From: Nevskia ramosa DSM 11499
Lineage (GTDB): Bacteria; Pseudomonadota; Gammaproteobacteria; Nevskiales; Nevskiaceae
Assembly: GCF_000420645.1 (NCBI RefSeq)
Contig: NZ_ATVI01000005.1
Coordinates: 186,001-250,000 of the forward strand
Direction of reading: 5' to 3'
Length of the DNA: 64,000 nt
Shown: positions 55,341 to 64,000 of the stretch, piece after piece
Layout of the letters: every line of letters begins with the position of its first letter
How positions within the stretch are numbered: the first letter of the stretch is position 1
The notes under the pieces: generated by a model
Database searches by the model: none
What the model was told of the DNA's origin: nothing
The model's input: the letters and a program-made list of their open reading frames with translations, nothing else
Position numbers and translations under genes: made by a program

Positions 55341-55904
55341 ATGTCTTGTTCTTCACGTTTGACCATTTTCGTGTCGCTTGCCTTGAGTTCGCTGCTGCCG
55401 CTGAGCGCCATTGCCGAGGTGGTCAAATCGAGCGAACAGGGCTTCCTCGCCCGCAACCGGCTGATCATCGCCGCGCCGCCGGCGAAGGTCTGGGCAGCGC
55501 TGATCGAACCCGCGCGCTGGTGGAACCAGGAGCACAGCTGGTCCGGCAAGGCGGCCAACTTCAGCCTCGATGCGCGGGCCGGCGGCTGTTTCTGCGAACG
55601 CCTTGCCGACGGCGGCAGCGTCGAGCATCAGCATGTCGTGATGGTCACGCCGAATCACCTGCTGCGACTGACCGGCGGCCTTGGTCCGCTGCAGGCCGAG
55701 GCGGTCAACGCAGTGCTGAGCTGGGAGCTGAAGGCCGATGGCGAGCGCACCATCCTCAGCCAGACCTACGTCGTAAGCGGTCAGGCCGCGGGCGGTCTGG
55801 CCGGTTGGGCGACGCCGGTCGACGGGGTCATCCGCGAGCAGCTGGAACGCCTGCAGAAACTGATCGAAACCGGCAAGCCGGACTCTGCAGCGGCCACGAA
55901 GTAG
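55341..55904 (+). CDS. Secreted SRPBCC (START-like) domain protein
   Basis: 187 aa. Signal peptide about 1-25 (SLALSSLLPLSAIAE). The rest is a helix-grip SRPBCC/AHSA1-type domain: NRLIIAAPPAKVWAALIEPA, then RWWNQEHSWSG and HQHVVMVTPNHLLRLTGGLG. AHSA1-like ligand-binding domains are normally cytoplasmic, so the export signal is of interest. Divergent from the PTPS-like gene. Ligand unknown. Confidence 0.85.
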   Translation: MSCSSRLTIFVSLALSSLLPLSAIAEVVKSSEQGFLARNRLIIAAPPAKVWAALIEPARWWNQEHSWSGKAANFSLDARAGGCFCERLADGGSVEHQHVVMVTPNHLLRLTGGLGPLQAEAVNAVLSWELKADGERTILSQTYVVSGQAAGGLAGWATPVDGVIREQLERLQKLIETGKPDSAAATK

Positions 55905-55959
55905 GGCAGGAGCGATGGTTTAGAATCGCGGCCTTCCAAGGATTCGCCGTTCTCACGCC

Positions 55960-57369
55960 ATGTCTGTCACCACCCGCTTCGCTCCGTCCCCGACCGGTTT
56001 TCTGCACATCGGCGGCGCGCGCACCGCGCTGTTCTCCTATCTGTACGCGAAGCGCGACAACGGCAAGTTCCTGCTGCGCATCGAGGACACCGATCGCGAG
56101 CGCTCCACCCAGGAAGCGGTCGACGCGATCTTCGAAGGCATGGCCTGGCTCGGTCTGAATGGCGACAACGCCGAGCCGATCTACCAGACCCAGCGTTTCG
56201 ATCGCTACAAGGAAGTGATCGCCCAGATGCTGGTTGAGGGCACGGCTTACCACTGCTATGCCAGCAAGGAAGAGCTCGACGCGCTGCGTGCCGAGCAGAT
56301 GGCCAACAAGCAGAAGCCGCGCTACGACGGCCGCTGGCGTCCGGAGGCCGGCAAGGTATTGCCGGCGCCGCCGGCTGGCGTCGCGCCGGTGGTGCGCTTT
56401 CGCAATCCGACTGAAGGCGAGGTCGTCCTCGATGACCTGATCAAGGGCAGGATCGTGTTCGCAAGCGACGAGCTGGACGATCTGATCATCGCCCGCAGCG
56501 ACGGCACGCCCACCTACAACTTCTGCGTCGTCGTCGACGACTGGGACATGGGCGTCACCCACGTCATCCGCGGTGATGACCACGTCAACAACACGCCGCG
56601 CCAGATCAACATCCTGCGCGCGCTTGGTGCGACGCCGCCGGCCTACGCCCATGTCTCGATGATCCTCGGCAGCGACGGCGCCAAGCTGTCCAAGCGCCAC
56701 GGCGCGCTCGGCGTCATGGAATACCGGGCGATGGGCTTCCTGCCGGAAGCGCTGCTGAATTACCTGGTTCGCCTCGGCTGGAGCCACGGCGATCAGGAGT
56801 TGTTCACCCGCGAGGAAATGATCGCCAAGTTCGACTTCGACCATGTCTCGGCAAGCCCGGGACGTTTCGACATGGAGAAGGCCTGGTGGGTCAATCACCA
56901 GTACCTGAAGAGTGTCGATCCGGCCGTCGTGGTGCCCGAGTTCACCTGGCATCTGGAAAGGATCGGCGTCGATGTCGCCACCGGCCCGAGCCTGACCGCG
57001 ATCATCGAGCAGCAGCGCGAGCGCTGCCGGTCGCTGGTCGAGATGGCGGAGAAGTCGAAGTTCTTCTTCGCCGACCTCGACGGCTACAACGAGAAAGATG
57101 CCGCCAAGCACTTCAACGCCGATTCGCTGGCCCTGCTCGGCGAACTGCGCACCCAGCTGGAAGCGCTGCCGGAATGGACCACCGAAGCGCTGCATGCGGC
57201 GGTCAACGGCTTTGCCGAAGCCAAGGGTCTGGGTCTCGGCAAGATCGCCCAGCCGATCCGGGTTGCCGTCTGCGGCATGGCGGTGTCGCCGCCGATCGAC
57301 GCAACGCTGTTCCTGCTCGGCCGTGAGCGGACGCTGGCGCGGCTGGCCGCCGCCGTCGCCCGCGCCTGA
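55960..57369 (+). CDS. gltX: Glutamyl-tRNA synthetase
   Basis: 469 aa class I synthetase. HIGH-type motif HIGGARTA at about 17 ([16 protein letters not shown]); KLSKRHGA around 243. Catalytic and stem-contact regions are standard, and the anticodon-binding C-terminal domain ends [20 protein letters not shown] lies 35-40 bp upstream and could be a -10. Followed by thrS after 38 bp. Confidence 0.97.
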   Translation: MSVTTRFAPSPTGFLHIGGARTALFSYLYAKRDNGKFLLRIEDTDRERSTQEAVDAIFEGMAWLGLNGDNAEPIYQTQRFDRYKEVIAQMLVEGTAYHCYASKEELDALRAEQMANKQKPRYDGRWRPEAGKVLPAPPAGVAPVVRFRNPTEGEVVLDDLIKGRIVFASDELDDLIIARSDGTPTYNFCVVVDDWDMGVTHVIRGDDHVNNTPRQINILRALGATPPAYAHVSMILGSDGAKLSKRHGALGVMEYRAMGFLPEALLNYLVRLGWSHGDQELFTREEMIAKFDFDHVSASPGRFDMEKAWWVNHQYLKSVDPAVVVPEFTWHLERIGVDVATGPSLTAIIEQQRERCRSLVEMAEKSKFFFADLDGYNEKDAAKHFNADSLALLGELRTQLEALPEWTTEALHAAVNGFAEAKGLGLGKIAQPIRVAVCGMAVSPPIDATLFLLGRERTLARLAAAVARA

Positions 57370-57407
57370 AGCTGCTGCCGCTCTTTACTGAATACGGAAC
57401 ACCGAAC

Positions 57408-59315
57408 ATGTCTATTTCCATCACCTTCCCCGACGGCAACGTCAAAGCCTTCGATGTCCCGCCGACTGGCCTCGCGATCGCCACCGGCATTTCACCGGGC
57501 CTGGCCAAGAAAGCCGTCGTCGTTCGCGTCAACGGCGAGTTGTGGGACCTGAACCGGCCGATCGATCGCGATGCCGCGTTCGAGATCGTCACTCGCGACA
57601 AGCCCGAAGCGCTCGAAGTGCTCCGCCACGACGCCGCCCATGTACTGGCGCAGGCGGTGCAGGAGCTGTTTCCTGGCACCCAAGTGACCTTCGGGCCATC
57701 GACCGAGTACGGCTTCTATTACGACTTTGCCCGTCCGGAGCCGTTTACCGAGGCCGATCTGGCGACCATCGAGCAGCGGATGCGCAACATCGTCAAGCGC
57801 GACCTGCCGATCGTCCGCGAGGTGTGGTCGCATGCAGAAGCGGTCAAACACTTCGAGAAGGCCGGCGAAAGTTTCAAGGCCGAGTGGATTCGGGATGGCA
57901 TCGCGGCCGACGAAGAGCTGACCATCTACAGGCAGGGCGATGCATGGCTGGACATGTGCCTGGGCCCGCATCTGCCATCGACCGGCAAGCTCGGCACCGC
58001 GTTCAAGCTGACTCGCGTGTCCGGCGCCTACTGGCGCGGCGATGCCAACAACGCCCAGCTGCAGCGCATCTACGGCCTGGCCTTCGCCAACGATGCCGAT
58101 CTCGAAGCTCATCTGAAGATGGTCGAGGAAGCCGAGAAGCGCGATCACCGCAAGCTCGGCAAGCAGCTCGATCTCTATCACCAGCAGGAAGAAGCGCCGG
58201 GCATGGTGTTCTGGCATCCGAAGGGCTGGGCGATCTGGCAGGCGGTCGAGCAGTACGTGCGCAAGGTCTACAAGGCCGGCGGCTATCAGGAAGTGCGCGG
58301 CCCGCAGATCATGGACGTCAGCCTGTGGAAGAAGTCCGGGCACTGGGATAACTACCAGGACAACATGTTCTTCACCGAAAGCGAGAAGCGCACCTACGCG
58401 ATCAAGCCGATGAACTGCCCGGGCCACGTGCAGATCTTCAATGCCGGCCTGCGCAGCTATCGCGATCTTCCGGTGCGCTACGCCGAGTTCGGCGGCTGCC
58501 ATCGCAATGAACCGAGCGGTGCGTTGCACGGCATCATGCGCGTGCGCGCCTTTACCCAGGACGACGGCCACATCTTCTGCACCGAAGCGCAGATCGAACC
58601 GGAAGTGACCGCGTTCCATCAGCAGGCGATGCAGGTCTACGCCGACTTCGGTTTCACCAATCTCGACGTCAAGCTGGCGCTGCGTCCGGACAAGCGACTG
58701 GGCGATGACGCCACCTGGGATCGCGCCGAAGATGCGCTGCGCTCGGCCCTGCGCGCCGCCGGCGTCGCCAGTTGGACCGAGCTGCCGGGCGAGGGCGCGT
58801 TCTACGGCCCGAAGATCGAATATCACCTGAAGGATTCGATCGGCCGCGCCTGGCAGGTTGGCACCATGCAGGTCGATTTCATGATGCCCGAGCGGCTGGG
58901 CGCGACTTATGTCGACGAGAACTCCGCGCGCCAGCATCCGGTGATGCTGCATCGGGCGATCGTCGGTTCGATGGAGCGCTTCATCGGCATCCTGATCGAG
59001 CATCACGCCGGCGCGCTGCCGTATTGGCTGGCGCCAGTGCAGGCCGTGGTCACGCCGATCGTGTCGGACGCCGATGCCTACGCGACCGAAGTCGCCGCGG
59101 AACTGAGCAAGCTCGACGTCCGTGTGCAGACCGATCTGCGCAACGAGAAGATCAACTACAAGATCCGCGAGCACTCGCTGCAGAAAGTGCCGGTGATCAT
59201 CGTCGTCGGCCGCAAGGAAGCTGAAGAGCGCACCGTGACGTTGCGTCGCCTCGGTTCGGAACGGCAGGAAACCCTGTCGCTGGCCGATGCACTGCTGCAG
59301 TTGCAGACCGCCTGA
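57408..59315 (+). CDS. thrS: Threonyl-tRNA synthetase
   Basis: 635 aa class II synthetase. Residues 1-63 form the TGS domain ([18 protein letters not shown]). The editing SAD domain is around 70-225 ([18 protein letters not shown], then YGFYYDF). The catalytic core has [12 protein letters not shown] and [21 protein letters not shown]-terminal anticodon-binding domain. In many genomes infC-rpmI-rplT follow thrS; here a secreted M23 peptidase follows after 8 bp. Confidence 0.98.
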   Translation: MSISITFPDGNVKAFDVPPTGLAIATGISPGLAKKAVVVRVNGELWDLNRPIDRDAAFEIVTRDKPEALEVLRHDAAHVLAQAVQELFPGTQVTFGPSTEYGFYYDFARPEPFTEADLATIEQRMRNIVKRDLPIVREVWSHAEAVKHFEKAGESFKAEWIRDGIAADEELTIYRQGDAWLDMCLGPHLPSTGKLGTAFKLTRVSGAYWRGDANNAQLQRIYGLAFANDADLEAHLKMVEEAEKRDHRKLGKQLDLYHQQEEAPGMVFWHPKGWAIWQAVEQYVRKVYKAGGYQEVRGPQIMDVSLWKKSGHWDNYQDNMFFTESEKRTYAIKPMNCPGHVQIFNAGLRSYRDLPVRYAEFGGCHRNEPSGALHGIMRVRAFTQDDGHIFCTEAQIEPEVTAFHQQAMQVYADFGFTNLDVKLALRPDKRLGDDATWDRAEDALRSALRAAGVASWTELPGEGAFYGPKIEYHLKDSIGRAWQVGTMQVDFMMPERLGATYVDENSARQHPVMLHRAIVGSMERFIGILIEHHAGALPYWLAPVQAVVTPIVSDADAYATEVAAELSKLDVRVQTDLRNEKINYKIREHSLQKVPVIIVVGRKEAEERTVTLRRLGSERQETLSLADALLQLQTA

Positions 59316-59323
59316 GTTCGCCC

Positions 59324-60157
59324 ATGCGCCTGATCCGTGTTGCCGCCGCCGGCCTGTTGCTGGTTTCTGCGTCGGTCTTCGCTGCCGAGGCCGCAGCGCC
59401 TTACACGCTGCTCAAGGGCGAGTGGGAGCAGGGCGGCTTGCTGATCGGCAAGGCGGCGCCGGGCAGCAAGCTCAGCTTCGAGGGCCAGACCTTGAAGCTC
59501 AGCGACGATGGCCGTTTCGTGATCGGCCTCGATCGCGATGCCAAGCCCGAAGTCGAACTGCGGATCACCCCGCCGGGCGGCGTTGCCATCGTCGAGACGC
59601 ATGACGTTGCCAAACGCGAATGGGACGTGCAGGCGCTGACCGGCATCGAGCCGAAGTTCGTCGACCCGCCGGCCAAGGTGCAGAAGCGCATCGCCGCCGA
59701 GCAGGTGATCATCAAGCGCGCCCGAACCCGAGATACCGCGATCGACGATTTCGCCACGCCATTCATCTGGCCGGCGAAGGGCCGCATCAGCGGCGTCTTC
59801 GGCAGCCAGCGCGTGCTCAATGGCAAGCCGAAATCGCCGCATTACGGTGTCGACGTTGCGGTGCCGGTCGGCACGCCGCTGGTCGCCGCGGCGGGCGGCA
59901 TCGTCAGCCTTGCCGAGCCGGATCTCTACTTCACCGGTGGCACCGTATTCATCGACCACGGCCACGGCCTGCAGTCGGTGATGGTCCACATGTCGAGGCT
60001 CGATGTGAAGGTCGGCGACCGCATCGAGCAGGGGCAGCAGGTCGGCCTGAGCGGCGCCACTGGCCGTGTCACCGGCCCGCATCTGCACTGGGGCCTGTAC
60101 TGGTTCGAGCAGAAGGTCGACGCCCAGAAGCACACCGGGCCGATGCCGGCGAACTAG
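59324..60157 (+). CDS. Secreted M23 (LytM-type) metallopeptidase
   Basis: 277 aa. Signal peptide about 1-25 (AAGLLLVSASVFAAEAA). N-terminal about 30-140 is an uncharacterised beta-rich region. The M23 domain starts near 147 (FIWPAKGRISGVFGSQRVL). Zn ligands are SPHYGVDVA, MVHMSRLDV (HxH partner region) and PHLHWGLYWF. Cleaves peptidoglycan peptides in the periplasm or helps activate amidases. It lies 8 bp after thrS, same strand, so cotranscription is likely. It converges tail to tail with the PPOX-type gene. Confidence 0.92.
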   Translation: MRLIRVAAAGLLLVSASVFAAEAAAPYTLLKGEWEQGGLLIGKAAPGSKLSFEGQTLKLSDDGRFVIGLDRDAKPEVELRITPPGGVAIVETHDVAKREWDVQALTGIEPKFVDPPAKVQKRIAAEQVIIKRARTRDTAIDDFATPFIWPAKGRISGVFGSQRVLNGKPKSPHYGVDVAVPVGTPLVAAAGGIVSLAEPDLYFTGGTVFIDHGHGLQSVMVHMSRLDVKVGDRIEQGQQVGLSGATGRVTGPHLHWGLYWFEQKVDAQKHTGPMPAN

Positions 60158-60774
60158 ATCGCTCGGCCGCGCAGTTCAGCCAGTTCCGCTTCAAGTCTGG
60201 CAATCCGCTCGTACAGGGGCTCCACGGCGCCGCGCAGCTGCGTTTCCGTGTAGCGCGGCGTGATGTGTTGCGAGCAGTTCCAGTCGTAGGCTTCAACCGC
60301 AATCATCGCGATCCGCTCCATCGCCGCGCGATACGGGTAAGGCCGTAATGCCGCCACCAGCGTTTCATCGGCTTCGGCCACATCGACCAGCTTCATCCGG
60401 CCGAGAATCTTCAGCCGGCGGCGGTTCTGGTAGTCGACCAGGAACAGCGCCACGCGATCGTTGCCCACCAGATTGCCGGCCGAGATGTACTGGCGGTTGC
60501 CGCGGAAATCCGCGTAGGCCAGTCGCCTGGCATCGAGCACTTTCAGGAAGCCCGCCGGGCCGCCGCGATGTTGCAGGTAAGGCCAGCCGGTTTCGGAAAC
60601 GCTGGCCTGATAGAAACTGTCGCGGCGGGCGATGAAGTTCGCCTCGGTTTCGCTGAGTCTGTCGAACGGCCCGTTGTCATCGCGGTAGCGGGCCATGTCC
60701 AGCGCCGCACTGTAGTGCGTCTGCATCGCCAGCACGTCGGGCGTGAACATCAGTTCGGCATAGCGGTGCGGCAT
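60154..60774 (-). CDS. Pyridoxamine 5'-phosphate oxidase family (flavin-binding split-barrel) protein
   Basis: 206 aa from ATG 60774. Core of the PNPOx-like split barrel: ANFIARRDSFYQASVSETGW, LQHRGGPAGFLKVLD and NRQYISAGNLVGNDRVALFL, the FMN-binding arrangement. Members reduce or bind various substrates; this one is not a canonical PdxH. Overlaps the M23 stop region by 4 bp tail to tail. A longer frame to 60906 overlaps the PhoX gene and was rejected. Confidence 0.85.
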   Translation of the reverse strand: MPHRYAELMFTPDVLAMQTHYSAALDMARYRDDNGPFDRLSETEANFIARRDSFYQASVSETGWPYLQHRGGPAGFLKVLDARRLAYADFRGNRQYISAGNLVGNDRVALFLVDYQNRRRLKILGRMKLVDVAEADETLVAALRPYPYRAAMERIAMIAVEAYDWNCSQHITPRYTETQLRGAVEPLYERIARLEAELAELRGRAI

Positions 60775-60858
60775 GGCGGTGTCCTTGCGAGCGCTTGTGA
60801 CGAGAGTGTCATCACCCTGACTTAATCTGAACGATCTTGACTTGATCTGGAGCCGTTC

Positions 60859-62175
60859 ATGCAATTCGATCATCGCACCGGCCGCTGGCAGCGGCGTAGC
60901 CAGCACCTCGACCGCCGCAGCGTGTTGCGTGGTGGCCTGCTGGGTTTGGGACTGGTCGCTGTCGGCGGTGGTCTGGCGTCTTGCCAGGGCGGCGGTTCGG
61001 CGGATGGCGGCACGCGTGGCGATGGCGTTGGCGGGCGCGGTGCGCTCGCCGATCTAGGCCCGCTGTCGACGACGCCGGACGTCAATGATCTATTGCTGCC
61101 AGCCGGCTTCACCGCCCGTGTCATCGGCCGCGCCGGCGAAGCCGTGCTGGGCACCAGCTTCCGCTGGCATACCGATCCGGACGGCGCCGCCGTGTTCGCC
61201 AAGCCGGATGGCGGCTGGGTCTATGTCTCCAATCGCGAGCATCTGCCCGGCGGCGTCAACGCTATCGCCTTCAATGCCCAGGGCGTGATCGAACGCGCCT
61301 ACGAAATCCTGCCCGGTGCGCTCAGCCGCACCAACTGCGGTGGTGGCGTGACGCCGTGGCAGACCTGGTTCAGCGGCGAGGAATTCGATCGCGGCCTGAT
61401 CTGGGAATGCGATCCCTTCGGCGTCGCCGAGCCGCAGAACTGGCCGCTGCTCGGCCGCTTCAAGCACGAAGCGGCGACGGTCGATCCCGCCGCGAACATC
61501 GTTTACCTGACCGAGGACGAACCGGACGGCCGCTTCTACCGCTTCCTGTCCGACGCCCCGAACATCGGCGGCCGCGCCGATCTGAGCCGTGGCCGTTTGC
61601 AGGCGCTGCGCATCCTGGCCGATGCAATGCTGATCAACACGCCCGGGCAGGGCAGTCGCTATCCGGTCGAGTGGCTCGACATCGCCGAGCCGAATCCACG
61701 CCTGGGCCTGCTGTCATCGGCGGTCCCGACTCGCAAGCAGCAGCCGGACAGCTTTGCGTTCAACGGCGGTGAAGGCATCTGGCAGCAGCGCGGTGTCGTC
61801 TACTTCTCGACCAAGGGCGACCGCCGGGTCTGGGCGCTCGATGTCGCTGCGCAGAGTCTGCAGGTGATTTACGACGATGCCGCGTTCGCAACGCCGCCGC
61901 TGACCAGTGTCGACAATCTGGTGATGACGCCGGGCGGCGACGTGATCGTCGCCGAGGATCAGAACAGCGAACAGATGGCTGTCGCGATCCGCCCGGATGG
62001 CCGCTTCCAGCCGCTGGTGCAACTCGGGCCCAAGCATGTCGGCTCCGAAGTCACCGGCCCGGCGTTCTCGCCGGATGGCCGTTTCTTCTATTTCAGCTCG
62101 CAGCGCGGCACCAGCAATCTGGTCGGCACCGACGGCGTGACCTATGCGGTGGAAGGGCCCTGGTGGAAGGTCTGA
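60859..62175 (+). CDS. Tat-exported PhoX/DUF839-type protein
   Basis: 438 aa. N-terminal twin-arginine signal DRRSVLRGG (R19-R20) with a hydrophobic core and a lipobox-like GLASC (C42). The body matches the DUF839/PhoX beta-propeller family: FRWHTDPDGAAVF, DGGWVYVSNREH, GGGVTPWQTWFSGEEF, LTEDEPDGRFYRFL and FSPDGRFFYFSSQRG. PhoX members are Ca-dependent phosphatases; many DUF839 proteins are not characterised, so activity is not assigned. Monocistronic, ending before a bidirectional hairpin. Confidence 0.88.
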   Translation: MQFDHRTGRWQRRSQHLDRRSVLRGGLLGLGLVAVGGGLASCQGGGSADGGTRGDGVGGRGALADLGPLSTTPDVNDLLLPAGFTARVIGRAGEAVLGTSFRWHTDPDGAAVFAKPDGGWVYVSNREHLPGGVNAIAFNAQGVIERAYEILPGALSRTNCGGGVTPWQTWFSGEEFDRGLIWECDPFGVAEPQNWPLLGRFKHEAATVDPAANIVYLTEDEPDGRFYRFLSDAPNIGGRADLSRGRLQALRILADAMLINTPGQGSRYPVEWLDIAEPNPRLGLLSSAVPTRKQQPDSFAFNGGEGIWQQRGVVYFSTKGDRRVWALDVAAQSLQVIYDDAAFATPPLTSVDNLVMTPGGDVIVAEDQNSEQMAVAIRPDGRFQPLVQLGPKHVGSEVTGPAFSPDGRFFYFSSQRGTSNLVGTDGVTYAVEGPWWKV

Positions 62176-62214
62176 GCTAGTCGGGTCGGGCCGGGAGGCG
62201 AAGCCCGCCCAGCG

Positions 62215-62248
62215 AAAAGGCGGAGCCGCTTGCGCGGCCCCGCCCGGT
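62215..62248. terminator. Bidirectional hairpin between PhoX and the beta-helix gene
   Basis: 11-bp stem with one G-U pair (62219-62229 with 62234-62244) around a 4-nt loop. Four A lie to the left and four T shortly to the right. A plausible terminator for both convergent genes. Confidence 0.75.
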
Positions 62249-62278
62249 TTTCGACGTGCTGCGGTGTCGCGATCCGGC

Positions 62279-64000
62279 TTACGGTGCCACTTCGTCGTTC
62301 TCGCGGAAGTTCACGGCGCTGCAATCGGCGATCACGTTGCGGAATACCAGATGCGGGCCGCCGGTCGTCGAGGAACCGCCGGCTTCGTTGACGCGATTGA
62401 AGGTGTTCTCGACGACGTTGTTGCCGTCGTTGTCATCGAGGTCGATGCAGCCGAACGGGAAGTCGCCGGTGATGATGGTGTTGTTGATCGAGAAGCGCAT
62501 GCCTTCGCGGGCCAGCATGCCGAGGCGGTCACCGGCTGCCGGCAACGGACGAGCCGACGGCCCGAGCACCGTGATGTTGGCGAGCAGCGGGAAAGTGGTC
62601 GGCGTACGGGCAAAGCGGCCGTCCATCTCGAAGCCCGAGTTCGGCAGATCGTTTTCCTGGATCACCAGGGCAAACTGCACGCCGCCGGTGAAACCGTTGT
62701 CGAGATCGATCGAGTCGTCCTGCGCGCCGGTGAAGACCATGTGGGTCGCGAAGGCGTTGCCGCCGAAGAACTCGATGCCGTCATCGTTCGAGCGGTGCAC
62801 CTGCACGTAGTCGATCGAAGTGCCACGGCCGACGCCGCCCGCGGTGATGCCCTGCAGTTCGTTGCCTTCCGCGATGATCGAGCCGGTGGCGCGGACGATC
62901 ACGTAGCGAAGGGAGCCCGAGCTGTCGTTCGGCGAGTTGCCGCCGTAGCGGCCGACATTGCCTTCGATCAGCACGTCGCAAGTATCGAAGTTGGTCGGTG
63001 GAGTGCCGGCGCATTGGCTGTCCTGCGCACGGCCGAGCAGCGCGAGGCCTGCCCAGCCGCCAGCCGGGGCGTCGGTCGGCGTTGCGGCGCTGCCGTCGAA
63101 GCGGTTGGCGATCTGGGTGCGCGAAGTCAGCACGATCGGCGCTGCCGCGGTGCCGTTGGCGATGATCTGCGCGCCGCGGCTGATGACCAGGGCCGAACGG
63201 CCGGAGGCATAGACCAGCGTACCCGGCTCGATGACCAGCACCGACGGCGTTTCGGCATAGCCGACCGCTGTGCGTTGCAGATCGCCGTTGCCGATGACCG
63301 CGCCCGGGAAGCTGTCGGCTTCGATTTCGTAGACGTTGTCGTTGGTCAGGGTCAGCGCGCCCGCGGTGTTGAAACGGGCCGGCAGGCGGCAGACATCGTA
63401 GTTGCCGGTTGCAGCAGTACCGGTGAACAGGCCGGTTTCGTCGCGCGACAGCGGGCCGAACAGCGCCACGAAGTCGCCGACCAGGGTGGTGCCGGCCGGG
63501 CAGGTGCTGGTGGCCTGGGCCACCGAAGCGCCCGACAGCGCGGTGCCGGCGGTGCCGCCGAAGAAGCGCCAGATGTCGTCGTTGCCATTGACTCTCACGG
63601 TCCAGCCGGCGGTCCAGGCGTTCGCGCGGGTCACTGCCGGATCGAAGGCGCCGATGTAGCTGGTGCTGACCACGGTGGACGGCACCGGCAGCGAGATCGC
63701 ATCGGTCGCCGTAGCCGGCGGCCAGACCGAGGGGGCCGCGAAGGCGGCGTTGAGGCCGGTGGTGCCGGTGATCGGGTAGCCGGTGGCGTCGATGCGGCCG
63801 GCCACGCTCTGCGTGTTGTTGAAGCCCGGCAGCGCGAAGTAGGTGGCGATCGAGAACGGATCCATCAGGCCGGTACCAACGAGCGTCGTGCCGGTGCCTG
63901 AACCGAGAGAGCCGCTCAGCGCGCCGGCCGGGGGGGTGTTCGGGTCGGTGCTGCCACCGGTCGTGGTGCCCGTGGTTCCACCGGTCGTGCCGCCGCCGGT
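62279..64000 (-). CDS. Large secreted beta-helix-like protein (5' end cut by window edge)
   Basis: 573 residues visible; the start lies beyond the window. The visible N-terminal part is a Gly/Thr-rich linker (TGGGTTGGTTGTTTGG) before TDPNTPPAGALSGS. The rest is repetitive and hydrophilic with a beta-helix look: PSVLVIEPGTLVYASG, SLRYVIVRATGSII, TSIDYVQVHRSNDDGIEFFG, FALVIQENDLPNSGFE and ITGDFPFGCIDLDDN. Such parallel beta-helix proteins are usually surface or extracellular, and the Gly/Thr linker often follows a lipoprotein signal. Function not assignable. Ends at a TAA near a strong hairpin. Confidence 0.75.
   Translation of the reverse strand, partial: TGGGTTGGTTGTTTGGSTDPNTPPAGALSGSLGSGTGTTLVGTGLMDPFSIATYFALPGFNNTQSVAGRIDATGYPITGTTGLNAAFAAPSVWPPATATDAISLPVPSTVVSTSYIGAFDPAVTRANAWTAGWTVRVNGNDDIWRFFGGTAGTALSGASVAQATSTCPAGTTLVGDFVALFGPLSRDETGLFTGTAATGNYDVCRLPARFNTAGALTLTNDNVYEIEADSFPGAVIGNGDLQRTAVGYAETPSVLVIEPGTLVYASGRSALVISRGAQIIANGTAAAPIVLTSRTQIANRFDGSAATPTDAPAGGWAGLALLGRAQDSQCAGTPPTNFDTCDVLIEGNVGRYGGNSPNDSSGSLRYVIVRATGSIIAEGNELQGITAGGVGRGTSIDYVQVHRSNDDGIEFFGGNAFATHMVFTGAQDDSIDLDNGFTGGVQFALVIQENDLPNSGFEMDGRFARTPTTFPLLANITVLGPSARPLPAAGDRLGMLAREGMRFSINNTIITGDFPFGCIDLDDNDGNNVVENTFNRVNEAGGSSTTGGPHLVFRNVIADCSAVNFRENDEVAP
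63954..63989. repeat. 12-bp direct repeat, 24-bp period, in the Gly/Thr linker
   Basis: CCACCGGTCGTG occurs at 63954-63965 and 63978-63989, encoding part of the TTGGT-like linker on the minus strand. Likely to vary in copy number by slippage. Confidence 0.7.

Noticed and set aside
62144-63901. 585-codon plus-strand frame opposite the beta-helix gene
   Set aside because: Overlaps the end of the PhoX gene and the terminator, with Arg/Ala-rich shadow composition.

Overview
The window is dense, GC-rich bacterial chromosome. Almost all of it is coding, and nearly every gene has a clear housekeeping or envelope family. Gene content and order point to a gammaproteobacterium, possibly a Nevskiales/Xanthomonadales-like lineage; this placement is an inference. 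The evidence is the blocks rplU-rpmA-obg-proB and rpsT/murJ-ribF-ileS-lspA facing a minor-pilin operon (an order I recall from Pseudomonas), a SUF operon with its own Rrf2-type regulator, and rplY-pth-ychF. I see no tRNA or rRNA gene, CRISPR array, insertion sequence, integrase or phage gene.

Layout. 1-6.6 kb: ychF (cut by the window edge), pth, rplY with promoter and terminator, an MDR oxidoreductase, a secreted M28 peptidase, a HAD phosphatase and a winged-helix protein. 7-12.2 kb: single-chain pyruvate carboxylase, fabH and a Ni/Co-type transporter with a His-rich loop. 12.4-15.4 kb: rplU, rpmA, obg and proB. 15.5-20.1 kb: an RND efflux pair placed between proB and rpsT. 20.1-26.5 kb: rpsT diverging from murJ-ribF-ileS-lspA.

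26.5-42.8 kb is the most striking region: two complete, divergent minor-pilin/PilY1 operons in tandem on the minus strand. Cluster A is fimT-pilV-pilW-pilX-pilY1-pilE. Cluster B is fimT-pilV-pilW-pilX-pilY1 plus two pilin genes. The two PilY1 proteins (1288 and 1718 aa) differ greatly in their N-terminal parts. The simplest reading is two alternative type IV pilus tip/priming complexes. Cluster B is a chain in which every gene overlaps the next by 4 bp.

42.9-48.5 kb: Fe-S cluster assembly operon, regulator-sufB-DUF2442-sufC-sufD-sufS. 48.6-56 kb: accessory genes including a thioesterase, an alpha/beta hydrolase fused to DUF3293, a visibly lower-GC small gene, an AraC regulator divergent from a membrane fatty-acid desaturase, hisI, a low-complexity lipoprotein, a two-part 6-PTPS-like protein and a secreted SRPBCC protein. 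56-60.2 kb: gltX, thrS and a secreted M23 peptidase. 60-64 kb: a flavin/PPOX-type protein, a Tat-exported PhoX/DUF839 protein and a large secreted beta-helix-like protein cut by the window edge.

Most of the window supports translation, cell-wall and lipid synthesis, anaplerosis, Fe-S assembly and surface structures. The parts that merit experiment are the twin pilus-tip operons, the DUF2442 gene inside suf, and the hydrolase-DUF3293 fusion.
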